64,000 nt of DNA. Origin: Acanthamoeba castellanii str. Neff. Lineage: Eukaryota; Discosea; Longamoebia; Acanthamoebidae. The notes beneath the pieces were generated by a model, which was not told the DNA's origin, ran no database searches, and saw only the letters and a list, made by a program, of their open reading frames with translations. The stretch's first letter is position 1, and every line of letters begins with the position of its first letter. The position numbers and the translations under genes were made by a program. The stretch is from positions 635,848 through 699,847 of the forward strand of contig NW_004457554.1 in assembly GCF_000313135.1 (NCBI RefSeq), read 5' to 3'. Positions 24,855 to 34,912 of this stretch are shown here, in pieces.

Positions 24855-26562
24855 TCAGGAGGTGAGAGTGCCGGTCTTCTTGCTGTGGCCGTCCTCGACG
24901 ATGAAGCGCTCGGGCATCTCGCGCGGAATGGGCCACCCGGCCCCGTAGAGGTCGTTCTCGCGTGCGCGCACCTCGATCTCCTCCTGCGTCCACCCCAGCG
25001 ACGGCAGCCGCGTCACCGCATCCGCCCACCACTCCTGTCGCTCTACACATCCACCATTAGGCGCGCGTCGTGTGCGTGTGCGTGTCGTGCGTGTGCGTTG
25101 CGTGTCATGCGGTGTGGTACCCCAGACGCTGCGCAGGTCGTCGGGCACCGGGCACAGGGCGCGCAGTCGCTCGGTGGTGTGGTTGAGGCCCAGGATGGCC
25201 TCGAGCTCCTCCTCGCGCTCCTTGAGCTCCGGGTCCATCTTGTCCACGTCATCCGCCTCCTCCTCGCCCTCGGCCCCGCCCACGGCCCGCCGGCTGCCCA
25301 TGTCCTCCAGGCGGGCCACCTCCTCCTCGGGCGTCAGCTTGCGCTCGCGCCACGACTCGCCATACTCGGCGCGGCGCGCGGCGCGGGCCTTCTCCTTGTC
25401 GGCCCACCACTGGAGATAGGCCGCGATGCGCTCGGGCGTCGGCAGGGGGATGTCGATGGCGAAGCAGTGGAGGCCCAGGCGCGGGTAGCCCTGCGGCGTG
25501 GTGGACTGCCAGTGGTGGTTGACCGGCAGATCGCCGTGCGTGCTGTCGCCGATGATCGGGTGCGACAGAAACCGACAGTGGCGACGCACCTGGTGGAAAC
25601 GGCCTTCGCATGATCAATGTGAGTGCGGTGTGTCGTGTGTCGTGTGTCGTGTGTCGTGTGTCGTGTGTCGTGTGTCGTGTGTCGTGTGTTGCGGCGTACC
25701 AGTGCGGATTTGGACGAGGAAGAGGGAGCTGGCGGTGTTGACCCGGCGGGCGGGCTTGGTCACTGCGGGGGTGGAGGCGTCGGCGGCCGGCGCCGGGGTG
25801 ACGACCGGCGGCGGAGTGGCGTAGGGCGTGGGGTTGAGCGAGCGCACCACGCTGATCGACTTCTTCATGCGGCCATTGCGCGCCAGCGGCTTGCAGATCT
25901 CCACCGTGTCAGCGCTCGGCGTCGTGCCCCGCACATGGGCTGTGTGTCGTGACGTCAGCTGCGTATCCGGTGGTGCGTGCTGCGCGTGTCGTGTCGTGTG
26001 CGTGTGCGTGTCGTGCGATACCGAGATAGGTCTTGTTGGCCGATGGGTGGGTCATGCAGCGCTGTAGGAGGGCCGCCCACGGTGCGGAGAGCGCGGCCAG
26101 GAGGCAGCCCGACGCCGGCTTGTCCAACCTGTGCACCAGATGCACCTTGCCCTGCCCCTCCTCCACTACTCCATAAAATAATATTTATAATTTCTATTAT
26201 TTAAAAAATTGCCAATTTATAATTAGAAAATAGTTTTTTCCAAAGATTTTCCTCTTATTTGATTTGAAAAAGATATGAAGTTAATTTTGAAAGATGATGG
26301 TACCAGGGGTGGTGCCCCAGTGGGAGGTGGCGAGGAGCTGGTCGACGTGGTCCTGGAGGAGCTGGGCGGCGTAGACGCGCTCGCTGGGCGGGAGGGACCA
26401 GTCCCACTGGTTCCGGTGTACGAACAGACCGCCGGCCTTGCACGCCACCACCCACTCTCCCGGACCCGGACCCACCCGCAGGACCCGTGCCAGCCCGCCC
26501 TTCGAACCCGCCGCCGCTGCCGCCGCCACCGCCGCTGCTCCCTCCCTTGCTGCCGCTTCCAT
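24855..26562 (-). CDS. RluA-family RNA pseudouridine synthase, TruC-like
   Basis: Isomerises uridine in tRNA or rRNA. The N-terminal part has GGLFVHRNQWDW, like the KPAGLLVHRS motif of bacterial TruC (tRNA U65). The catalytic motif is VHLVHRLDKPASGCLL with the active Asp. NKTYLGI is followed after a Thr/Pro/Ala-rich insertion by GRFHQVRRHCRFLSHPIIGD and LGLHCFAIDIPLP, all family signatures. A C-terminal extension of about 150 residues is charged (Lys/Glu/Asp-rich), absent from the bacterial enzyme, and ends SKKTGTLTS. Start ATG 26562 begins an Ala-rich stretch; the compartment is not clear from the sequence. It sits 107 bp downstream of MnmE, another tRNA modifier, on the same strand. Confidence 0.85.
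25621..25690. repeat. GTGTCGT heptamer minisatellite in an intron
   Basis: About nine copies of GTGTCGT on the + strand (CA-rich on the coding strand) fill an intron of the pseudouridine synthase gene next to its donor. Confidence 0.8.
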
Positions 26563-26669
26563 CTCTGATCTGTTCTTCCTTCTGAACCTGCTGTCTCCGC
26601 CCCACTGTTTTAAGGTGGCGGTACCGCTGGCGCAACGTGCAAGGCAAGAAAGCAGCCCATGAGGGGTTG

Positions 26670-29331
26670 TTATTTGCCGATGCAGAAGTCGCTGAAGATG
26701 ACGTCAAGGATCTCGTCGAGGTCGACGCGGCCAGTGATGCGGCCCAGCTCTGCGAGGCCACGCCGCAGCTCCTCCGCGGCCATGTCGATCGACATCCGCG
26801 CTTCTCGCGACGCGCTGGCCTCCTCCGCCATGTCCAAGTACCTATCGACCATCGGTAGCGGGTGAGCCATGATCGCACACACGCACACACGCACACACAC
26901 GCACACACAGAGAGGAGGCATTACGTGCGAAGGTGTTGGAGGGACCGCTCGAGGTGCTCCCTGTGTCGGGCACGCGTGACAACCGCGCCATCCGGCGCAG
27001 CCCCACTCTCGAAACTGCAGCGCGTTGGCAAGAGGGAGTCGGGTGAGTGAGCAAGCGCTGCGATGCTACGTTGATAAAGAAAGAAAGAAAGCGAGGGAAG
27101 TGCGTACAATGACTTGACCTGCGACTCGAGGGCCTTGGTGAGGTCCTCCAGCCCCTCGTAGTTCTTGCAGCTGATGGTGATCACACGGCGTTGCGTTCCA
27201 TCAGCCAAGCGCTGGGTAAAGGAGGAGCAATGCGGTGAGTTGTAGTGTGGCTTGCCACTCTCTCTAAGTCTACGACGTACCACGGACGCAGGTGCGGAGG
27301 TCAGCAGGTCCTTCTTGTTGAGCACGACGAGCGTGCTGGTGTCGACGAGCGACAGAAGATCGGGCTCCAACGACGGATACGTTGTCCCATCAAACAGGCA
27401 TATCTTGATGTCGGAACTTGCAAACCTAACCACGTTGATGGTGATGGTGATGACGCGATGGTGGTGGGTGGTGGGTGGTGAGTCATTACGCGCACACGTG
27501 AGCCAACGCGAGCGCGATGGTAATCCTCTCACCTTTCTCTGGCCAGTGCGACGCCTTCTTTCTCGATCTCGTCTTCCGAGTGGCGAATGCCGGCTGTGTC
27601 GGCGATGGTGAGCGGGTAGCCGGCCAGATCCAGCGACACCTGACCGTTGGACACGAAGCCGACGTTCGAATGTGACAGTCAGTTGCATATGCGCATGTCC
27701 CTCCAACCCCGTGACAGAGACTGTGTGTCGCGGGCAAGCGAACCTCGATCACATCGCGCGTGGTGCCGGGAATGGAGGACACGATCGCGGCTTTGCGTCG
27801 CGCCAGCAGGTTCAGCAGGCTGCTCTTCCCCGCGTTGGGCGGTCCTGGGGAAGCAGAGCGCAGCCAGTGCGCGGTTTAGGGTCGTTGTGTGCAGTGGTCA
27901 GGCTCACTTGGGGGGGACGCAGGTACCGACAATAGCCAGGGACGCGCCGCTTCGCATCCGCTCGCCTCTGTGCGAGTCGCTTAGGTGGAGGGCGATCATG
28001 TCGTGCAGCCGTTTGATTCGTGGTTGCACTGTGGGTGCGGGTAGTAAACAAGGTGTGCAAAGCAAGGGAAGGCCGAACGGCGCGTTTGCCATCACACCAC
28101 TAAGCGGCCAAAAGGCGCGGATGTACGATGTACCTGCAGCAGCGACTTCATGGTCGATGTGTTCATCCTCTCCAAAGTCTGCTCAGGTGGCGGTGGCGCA
28201 TGTGAGACTCACACATATGGGCGTTGGAAGACGTGGCAATGGGCGGTGTGTGTACCGATGACGGCCTCGACGTGGGCGATGCACTTGATCAGCTCCTCGC
28301 GCCACTCATTGCAAAGACGTCCCAGCGCACCCTGGGTGGGAAGGAATGAGCTCAACACGTACGTGCTGCGGTTAAGAGGGCGCATGATGTCATACCCCCA
28401 TCTGGCGCAAGGCCTGCTTCCTCTGTGCCTCGGTCTCGGCGTCGATGAGGTCGGCCAGGCCTTCGGCCTCGGTCAGATCCATCTTCCCGTTCTGGAACGC
28501 TCGCTTGGTGAACTCCTACGCGCGATACACCAACTCACTTTTGAGCGACCGCGCGTCACACACGACACACACGTCGCACACGACACACACGACACACCGA
28601 CGGTACGCACTCCGGGCTCGGCTGACCGCATGCCGGGCAGCTTGCCGAGGGCGTTGAGCACGGCCGTGATGGCAGCATGACTGCCGTGAATGTGCAGTTC
28701 GGCCATGTCCTCTCCAGTAAAGCTTCGCGGCCCTATGCACGCGCAGATCAGCATCGCACACAAACACGCACACACGCACACACGACATGCACATGCACAC
28801 GACACGACACGACACGGCACGACCAAAGACACGACCAAAGACACGGCATGACCAACGACACGACACTACACGACCAACTACACCACACCACACGGCACGC
28901 ACGACATGACGCCCACCTGGAAACCAGAGGACGAGGCCCTCGTCGAGCAGCTCGTCACGGTGATAGAGCTTGCGCAGGGAGGCCAGGCGGGGTGGTGGCA
29001 GCTCTTGCGCACGCGTCAGCTGGCGAACGGCTGCGCCGGCGCGCTCACCCGAGATGCGCACGACGGCGACGCCCGACTTGCCCGCCGGGCTGGTGCCGAG
29101 CGCGAAGATGGATTCGCCCGACTGCCCACCGTAGTGGAAGCCTCCACTGTAGCGCCGGGACCCGCGCAAAGATGGAGAGAAGATGCAGGAGTGGTCGAAA
29201 GGACACAGGGGAGAGGCCGCAGCGGCGGGGAGGAACGAGGCCGGATGTGCTGCAAGCGCGCATGGATGTGAGGAGGGGAGCAAGATTTGTCCTGTGTGCC
29301 AGTCTGAGATGTGGCCCCTTTGGCCGTGCAT
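26670..29331 (-). CDS. GTPBP3: tRNA modification GTPase MnmE (GTPBP3/MSS1)
   Basis: Acts with MnmG/MTO1 to modify U34 of mitochondrial tRNAs. The N-terminal THF-binding domain has [20 protein letters not shown], the [18 protein letters not shown] motif and [14 protein letters not shown]. The G domain holds [14 protein letters not shown] (G1, joined over an intron), PGTTRDV (G2), [13 protein letters not shown] (G3) and LNKKDLL (G4). The C-terminus is [23 protein letters not shown], keeping the family's invariant CIGK. Start: the in-frame ATG at 29331 is used; another frame offers a good Arg/Ser/Ala-rich leader from 29396 (MRAVRGRAAPSSYCASSLC), which would need an intron. The transposon end lies only 134 bp upstream of this start. 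Confidence 0.9.
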
Positions 29332-29465
29332 CTCGTAGCACAAAGAGAAGAAGCACAGTAGGAGGAAGGCGCTGCTCGGCCTCGCACAGCCCTCATCTTC
29401 TGCGTTACGAGATTGTATCAATTTTATTTTTATTTATTTGAAAAAATACAAAGTGTTTCGCAGTG

Positions 29466-29499
29466 CCCCACTGTCGGCCTGTGTTACTTGAACTAGTTT
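29466..29499 (+). repeat. Left terminal inverted repeat of the transposon
   Basis: Matches the reverse complement of 34879-34912 at 33 of 34 positions (the single difference is at 29476). Together with its left flank it forms the palindrome CAGTGCCCCACTG (29461-29473). Confidence 0.95.
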
Positions 29500-29716
29500 G
29501 GTCTTCTACGGAAGCTGCTAGACGAAAGGGGAAAGCAAAGGGGGGGGGGAAATGCCATAGGTTTCCAGACAACAGCGTTTTGGAGGGAAGAGCTTTGTGG
29601 GAGATCTTGGTAGACAAGAGAGACGGCAGTTCAAGACATGTGGTTGATACAAAAGAAAAGAGAAGAGAAATGAGGTGGAGGTGTGAGAGAGACCGTCTGA
29701 ACATGATCAGACAGAG

Positions 29717-31440
29717 CTAGACAACGCCAGCAGTAGAGGGGGAAGAGAGGAGGGCCTCAATGCCAAGCTGGCACTTGAGGTCAGTGTTGAGGAAGGGAAT
29801 TGATGCACAGCCTTCAAGGACACAGACCTGCATCCTCATAAACCACCACTCCCACACCATCCAAAGTGTGTCCATGGTGGAGGTACCACTGTAGCAGTGA
29901 GGGCAAGACAAAGGGAGAAGGAAGTACCTTGAGAAGAGCAGCTGCATGGCAACCTTTTAGGTGCCAGCCTTGCACGGGCGCCATGTTGGAGATGGTGAGG
30001 TGCACCTGTTGGCCAAACAAGACAGAGTTGAGCTTTGAGGGAAGGGAGAAAGGTGATGTGAGCAAGTGGAGGGATGAGGGATGAGGGGGTGAGGCACAGT
30101 CAGCTTACCTTGACCAAAAGGACTTGGTGGTCTGGCTGGTTCATTGTCCAGTCATGGAGCCAGTTGACCACCAGGTTGCCAATGTGGGCAAGTGCATGTA
30201 AAACGCAGAACATGACATTGTAAGGCTTGACACCTTTGACCAGGGGCTTGGTGTGAGAGGGATCTGGATAGCCTCCCAGGCCCTGTGTGGTGGCCTGTCT
30301 GTGCATGACATCAATGTGAAGTGGCCAGGAGGATTGTGAGCCAGGGAAGTGGTGCAGCCAAAAGCAGTAGATGCAGCACCATTCTGTTGAGCTTGGCCCT
30401 TGCCAGAGGAAGAACTGAAGCATTGGATTGTTGGAGCACACTTGAAGGGTGATGGGCATGGTGAAGGATGGCTTGTTGCTGGGCTGAATGGTCATGAAGC
30501 TGTTTGCCTTGGCCTTGGAGAGGTAACTGCATGCAGGCAAGTGTGGGAAGTGAGTGAGAGGCAAGTGGATGGAGGAAGGAAAAGGGGAACCTGTTGTTGG
30601 TGTGGAGGATGGCTTTGAGGTGAGGTGAGTGGGAGGTGGTGTGTGTCAAGATGCTCAGGAATTGGAAGTGTAGAGTTTTGCACAGATGCCTGAGGTTCTG
30701 ATATGTGTAGGTCTTGGTGTAGGTGGACTGGCCCCCTTGAGGGTATTCATCCATGTGATGGATGATGTCTAGACAAGTTGCATATTGGAAGTGTTGGGTG
30801 ATGAAGGGGTGGGAGAAGACGTAGTTGATGATGTTGGAAAGTGGCCAGACTGTTGTGGCATGACCATTTGACACAAATGTCCACAAACTGTGGACCTTGG
30901 TGAAGTTGTTGTGCTAGAAGGAGTGAACAGACTCCACTGATGGGAGGAGATGGGGAACTGGTGAACCTGAAGATGAGAAGAGTGAGCAGACATCAGTGAG
31001 TAGGAGTAGAAGACATACCAGTAGACAAGTGGAGAGGACGATTTTGAGGGTCATGGGGATCCTTCCCAAGGTAGAAGATGAGGCGTTTGTACTGACTGAA
31101 GGAGAGACCAACGCCCACAATGATTGCAGCTCCATGGAGAGGTTGGGTGAGGAGGTCTTGCAGGTTGGCAAGGAGCATGCAATCAAGAGACTGCTGCCAG
31201 TCTGGCACAGTCAGGCTGAGGGCAACAACTTCCTGTGGTGGGGCTTGTAGGTTGCTGAGGATGAAGGAGGCCTCCACTGGCATCCAGTGTGGATCCTTGG
31301 TTGTCCCTGATTGCAGGAAGGGCAAGAGTGTCTCCCTCTTGTGAGCAAGGGCCTTGTAGTTGTGGTCCTTGCTCTCAGGATTGTTGACGTTGTCAATGAA
31401 AAGCTCAATGAAGACCTTCCATGGTGCAACTGTGTTGGAT
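29717..31440 (-). CDS. Transposon coding block D, candidate transposase C-terminal part (unrecognised)
   Basis: Several exon-like open stretches on the - strand. Upstream to downstream they contain VFIELFIDNVNNPESKDHNY and PDWQQSLDCMLLANLQDLL (31440-31019, ending at a GTATGT donor). Next is LWTFVSNGHATTVWPLSNII (about 30913-30590), then KAKANSFMTIQPSN with WPLHIDVMHRQATTQGLGGY and MFCVLHALAHIGNLVVNWLH (about 30560-30110), then HLTISNMAPVQGWHLKGCH (about 30010) and a short tail ending in a TAG that is part of a CTAGACA motif (29717). The composition is protein-like (Trp, His, Asp conserved-looking blocks), but I could not join all pieces in frame. The D-H and H-H-x-GN blocks might be catalytic (inference). 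No family recognised. Confidence 0.45.
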
Positions 31441-32455
31441 ACTCTTCATCTCTCTCTCTCTCTCTCTCTTTTTCTCTATCTTTCTTTATGTTTACCTTTC
31501 TTTTCTTTATTCCCTCTTATTTCCTCTGACTTCACACTTGTACTGTTTCAGATCTCCTCAATACATTACCTTTTTTCCTTTCAGACATCTGGGGCTTTGA
31601 TGGACGCCAACACTATGCCCTGGCCCACGTGCTTGCTGCCTACTTCACCTTCAAGCCTGTATGTCCATGGGTGCTGTGGAGTAGGTGGTCTTTATGGCCA
31701 TCAGGATGGAGGTGCCAATGTGGCAGATGACATCTTCATCTGCCACCTTCAGCGTCAATGTTGCCTCCTCCAGGAGTTGCCTCTGCACCACCAACTTCTG
31801 GAGGAGCTCATCTCACTCACAGCACAGCTCATTGATGACAATAGAAGGGGGCTCATGCATGAGAGGTGGTGCTACTTGTGAGGGGGGGGTATAGACTGTG
31901 TAGTCTATAAGCCAATGGGCTGATAGCATTGCATGTGCAGCCACAGGTGCATGCCAGCGGTAGGGCGTGGTGCTATAGGGGTAGGGCGTGGTGTGGTGTT
32001 GCTGTGCTCCATCTGCCACTTGCTCTTCGTCTTGTTTATTTTCTTGTTGGCCTCAAACAACCACCTGTGATCTGCAGTACCACCTGCCCAGGCATTGTCT
32101 AGACAAGGAAGTGATCACCTTGTTGTCTGCAGTGAAAGTGTGTTTATTGCATAAGAGAAGAGGATCACAAGGTTCCTCATGAGGTGGTGTCCTTGCTGTT
32201 TTGCCTAGCTGTGGTACGCCCATGAGGAGGAGCTGGCTGGGCGTGAAGGCGTCTTTGCTGTGGGTTGTTGATGAGCTTGTGATCTTGTGTCATTGTGTGG
32301 TGCATGCTTTTCAGCATGACCACAAACTCCATCCCCTTCTGTTGCATTGGGGAGGGCTCACAGGAAGGCAGAGCTGGTAGGTGGAGGGAGGGATGTGGTG
32401 CTGTAGTAGGGGTGGTGTGAGAGTGGAGCTGCTGTAGATGTGGCACAGACAAGAC
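31441..32455. other. Transposon interior without a clear gene
   Basis: Contains a CT microsatellite (about 31444-31478) and T-rich stretch. It also has fragmentary - strand frames, for example LLQKLVVQRQLLEEATLTLK near 31800, broken by a TGA that sits in a GTGAGT donor-like sequence, and MQQKGMEFVVMLKSMHHTM near 32330. These may be exons linking blocks B and D, or remnants. I cannot support a model. Confidence 0.4.
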
Positions 32456-32854
32456 TTAGTCATTCCCAGACTGGAGCAGAAAAATGTCTAGATGTACCTC
32501 CAGTTGCTGCATTAGGCCAGTGTCTATCTCTTTGTGGGTGGGCACATGGCTCTGCACTTGTGCCTGGAGCCAAGGCCTGAGGCTTTCTGCCACAACACCT
32601 GCATTGGTGGGCTGGTATGCTGCCTGCCAGATGTGGCCACTGTGGTTGGTGTTGGTCCACAGGTGCCTGATGCACTGTGTGCAGACTTTGATGTTGTGTG
32701 GTGGGATGTGCAATGCACAGGTGATGCACTTGAACACTGGGCCTAGCACAGCATGGCACTTGTCACATGACTTGGTCAGGCGCTCTGGCTCCATGTTGTG
32801 CACAAGGAGCACGCCTGTGATCTGTATAGACAAATTAGCATAGTGTCTGGACAT
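32456..32854 (-). CDS. Transposon coding block B with ZZ-like zinc finger
   Basis: An exon probably begins after a CTATACAG acceptor near 32821 and runs to TGA at 32456. It encodes SCDKCHAVLGPVFKCITC, then IKVCTQC and a HSGHIW ending. The spacing (C-x2-C, ten-plus residues, C-x2-C, C-x2-C, H-x2-H) resembles ZZ zinc fingers, which bind peptides or histone tails. A Gln/Leu-rich stretch follows. An upstream exon with SSSKLIILAHVKEDEILAE (about 33005-32955) would join in phase. Role in the element is unknown: either DNA/protein binding by the transposase or an accessory protein. Confidence 0.45.
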   Translation of the reverse strand: MSRHYANLSIQITGVLLVHNMEPERLTKSCDKCHAVLGPVFKCITCALHIPPHNIKVCTQCIRHLWTNTNHSGHIWQAAYQPTNAGVVAESLRPWLQAQVQSHVPTHKEIDTGLMQQLEVHLDIFLLQSGND

Positions 32855-33026
32855 ACACTCAACAGGAACAGTTTGTGTACACTAGGCCTGGTGGCTTTGG
32901 CCTCTAGCCCCTGGTCGCTCTGAGGGGGGGAGGCTGTGTGCAACATGGCAGGATGCTGTACCTCAGCTAGGATCTCGTCTTCCTTCACATGGGCTAGAAT
33001 GATGAGCTTGCTGCTGGACCATGTGT

Positions 33027-34549
33027 TTAGTGTTCATGTACTGTTTTGTCTGCTTTGGCCTTCTTCTCTGATGGCTCTTGCATCAAGGGGTCCTTGTAGG
33101 CCGCTGCTGCCAGGGTGTTGGGGCGCTTGTGCTTCTTGTGATGGTGGTGGTGCTGCTCCTTGGCGTCTAGCTTCTGCTTCAGCTCCACCACCTCTGCCAC
33201 GAGCTTCTCATTCTTGGCTTGCTGCACATTCCATGCCACTGGTGAGTGTGTTGTGCAATTTGCAAGACATGGAATACATACCAGTCCAGACACTGCTTGG
33301 TGATGAACTGTCTGGTGGTGCTCCAGTTGCCATGCCATGATTGCCATTGCCAAGGTGGGGTTGTCTTGCACCTCCTGCCAGGTCCACTTGGTCTTCTTGT
33401 TTTTGTTGTACCATACACAACAAGCAAGATCTTGGCTGTTGTTGACACTACCTATTGTGTACTACACTTACACAAAACTCCAGGTTACATTGCACACACA
33501 AATTGTTGATGTCTGTACCTTCTTGGGTGTCTTGGAGCTCTTTCAGTCCTCTTCTTCTTCCTCTTCCACATCATCATCTTCCTCACCATTGCTGTCATTG
33601 TTGTCCCCCTCCTCCTCCTCCTCCTCCTCCTCATCACTCTCAGCCTTGTGATGCACACAGCTCAACCAAGTGCGCTTCACAATGGGCCCCTTCTCCTTTG
33701 ACATCTGCCTCCCCTTGAAGTGGTGGTGCCTGTAGTTGGTTGTGTTGATGTTCTGGTCATAGAGGTTGCACTGTGCTGCTGCCAGCACGGCATTGAAGGT
33801 CTTGATGACAGGCATGTAGATCATCTCAGCTTCCACAGGGGGGGTCGCCTGCTCCCATGACTGCAACATCACAAAGATGCCCCACTGACAAAACTGATCC
33901 ATTAAGACCCTGTCTAGGGTGTTAGTAAAGACTTTGCTTCAACTGGCTTAACAGACAGCGACAATGTATGTGTAGGTCGCTTCTGTGACATAGGAGTTGG
34001 CTTGGTGCATCATGCACTTGTGCAAGTTGAGGTCTTGGTTGAAGTAGTGCTGCTTGCAGAACCTGTGTACGTCCATGTAGTTTGTGTTGTGCTTGTCTAG
34101 CACTTGCACCATGTTGATGAGGATGTCTGCAAACATGCAGTTGGTGAGGTTAGTGTTGATGGACTGTGTCCACTCAATGCAGGCAAGCTCTTGCGGCAAG
34201 CCCTTGAGTTCAGGCTGTATGACTCCCTTCTTGAAGGTAGTTGTTGAGTGCATGATCAAGTGGTCACTTTGCTCCTGCCATATTCCCCCCCCCAATGCCC
34301 ACAACTGTGTATACACATGTTACCATTATGAGTTGCAGCTATTCAACACACAGACAACCATACCTTGAAGTGACCAATCTTGTCTAGGTGGATCCTGTGT
34401 GGTGGTGGAGCCTTGGTCTTGATGGGGGCTTGGTTGACTGCCTGGGGTGTGGCCATTGCTGCCAGGTGGCCCAGCACCTGTCTCATGTCTAGGTTGTGCT
34501 CTGCCAGGAGTTCGGTGAAGGCCTGAGGAGCAGGGGTATTGTGGTCCAT
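33027..34549 (-). CDS. Transposon coding block A (N-terminal protein with acidic tract and coiled coil)
   Basis: The start ATG at 34549 (MDHNTPAPQAFTEL) lies 58 bp downstream of a TATA box. Exon 1 (34549-34364) splices in phase 0 to 34304, giving LWALGGGIWQEQSDHLIMHS and HKCMMHQANSYVTEATYTYI. A 39-nt intron could join RVLMDQFCQWGIFVMLQSW and a Glu/Asp tract. A TGA interrupts the frame near 33543 just after the tract. A later exon has KKTKWTWQEVQDNPTLAMAI, reminiscent of a Myb/SANT-type helix, then a Lys/Glu coiled coil, a His run and a basic tail ending VHEH at 33027. The family is unknown. Whether the TGA is real or bypassed by splicing decides if the block is intact. Confidence 0.45.
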
Positions 34550-34671
34550 GGTGATGTGGAGCTGGTGGTCATTGGAGCAAGAAGAACGCATTTGGTGTGG
34601 TGGCTGTTTTATACAATCAACCAGCCCTCAAAATCTCTGCATGTACTGAGTGGGAACCTGTATGTGTCTAG
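33911..34671. repeat. Cluster of TGTCTAG motifs near the right end of the transposon
   Basis: TGTCTAG occurs at 33911, 34094, 34381, 34486 and 34665. Further copies inside the element are at 29717 (inverted), 30766 and 32096 (both the palindrome TGTCTAGACA) and 32485. Repeated short subterminal motifs are transposase-binding sites in CACTA-type elements; that role here is inference. Confidence 0.6.
34607..34613 (-). promoter_or_regulatory. TATA box of the transposon gene
   Basis: TATAAAA on the - strand, 58 bp upstream of the ATG at 34549. A start about 30 nt downstream would exclude the ATG at 34591, which supports the chosen start. Confidence 0.6.
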
Positions 34672-34878
34672 CCAATACTGCTGGCCTGCTCTTCTTGTCT
34701 ATTGTGCATTCCACGGTCTTTCTACGCCCAGACAAGGGTGTGCAAGCGCCCAGAGTTGGAGCCTTACTATGTGGTATCCTTTAATTTTTTTGACACCCGC
34801 TTCTACCATCCGTGCCGCCCGTCGGGATATTTAGGCTGTCTGCGACGTGTCTGCCACTTTTTCAGGCCGCCAAGCCCT

Positions 34879-34912
34879 AAACTAGTTCAAGTAACACAGG
34901 CAGACAGTGGGG
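34879..34912 (-). repeat. Right terminal inverted repeat of the transposon
   Basis: Partner of 29466-29499. Its CTAG at 34882-34885 provides, on the - strand, a TAG stop for the neighbouring NADAR gene reading in from the right. Confidence 0.95.

Larger units (their letters stand above)
29466..34912 (-). mobile_element. 5.45-kb DNA transposon with 34-bp terminal inverted repeats, CACTA-like ends
   Basis: The ends, 29466-29499 and 34879-34912, are inverted repeats of 34 bp with one mismatch, beginning CCCCACTGTC. The interior differs from its surroundings: nearly no CpG, lower GC, TG/CA-rich codons. It carries its own TATA box (34607-34613) and coding blocks on the - strand, plus at least nine TGTCTAG/CTAGACA motifs. 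CACTG/CAGTG near the termini and repeated subterminal motifs recall the CACTA (En/Spm) superfamily, but I see no clear target-site duplication: the flanks read GCAGTG and ATTGAT. I cannot recognise the transposase family. It lies between the MnmE start and the 3' end of the NADAR gene. Some blocks contain in-frame stops, so this copy may be decayed. Confidence 0.85.

Noticed and set aside
32484..32843. 119-residue + strand frame in the transposon
   Set aside because: Antisense of the zinc-finger block, which has the spaced CxxC pairs on the - strand; no independent motif.
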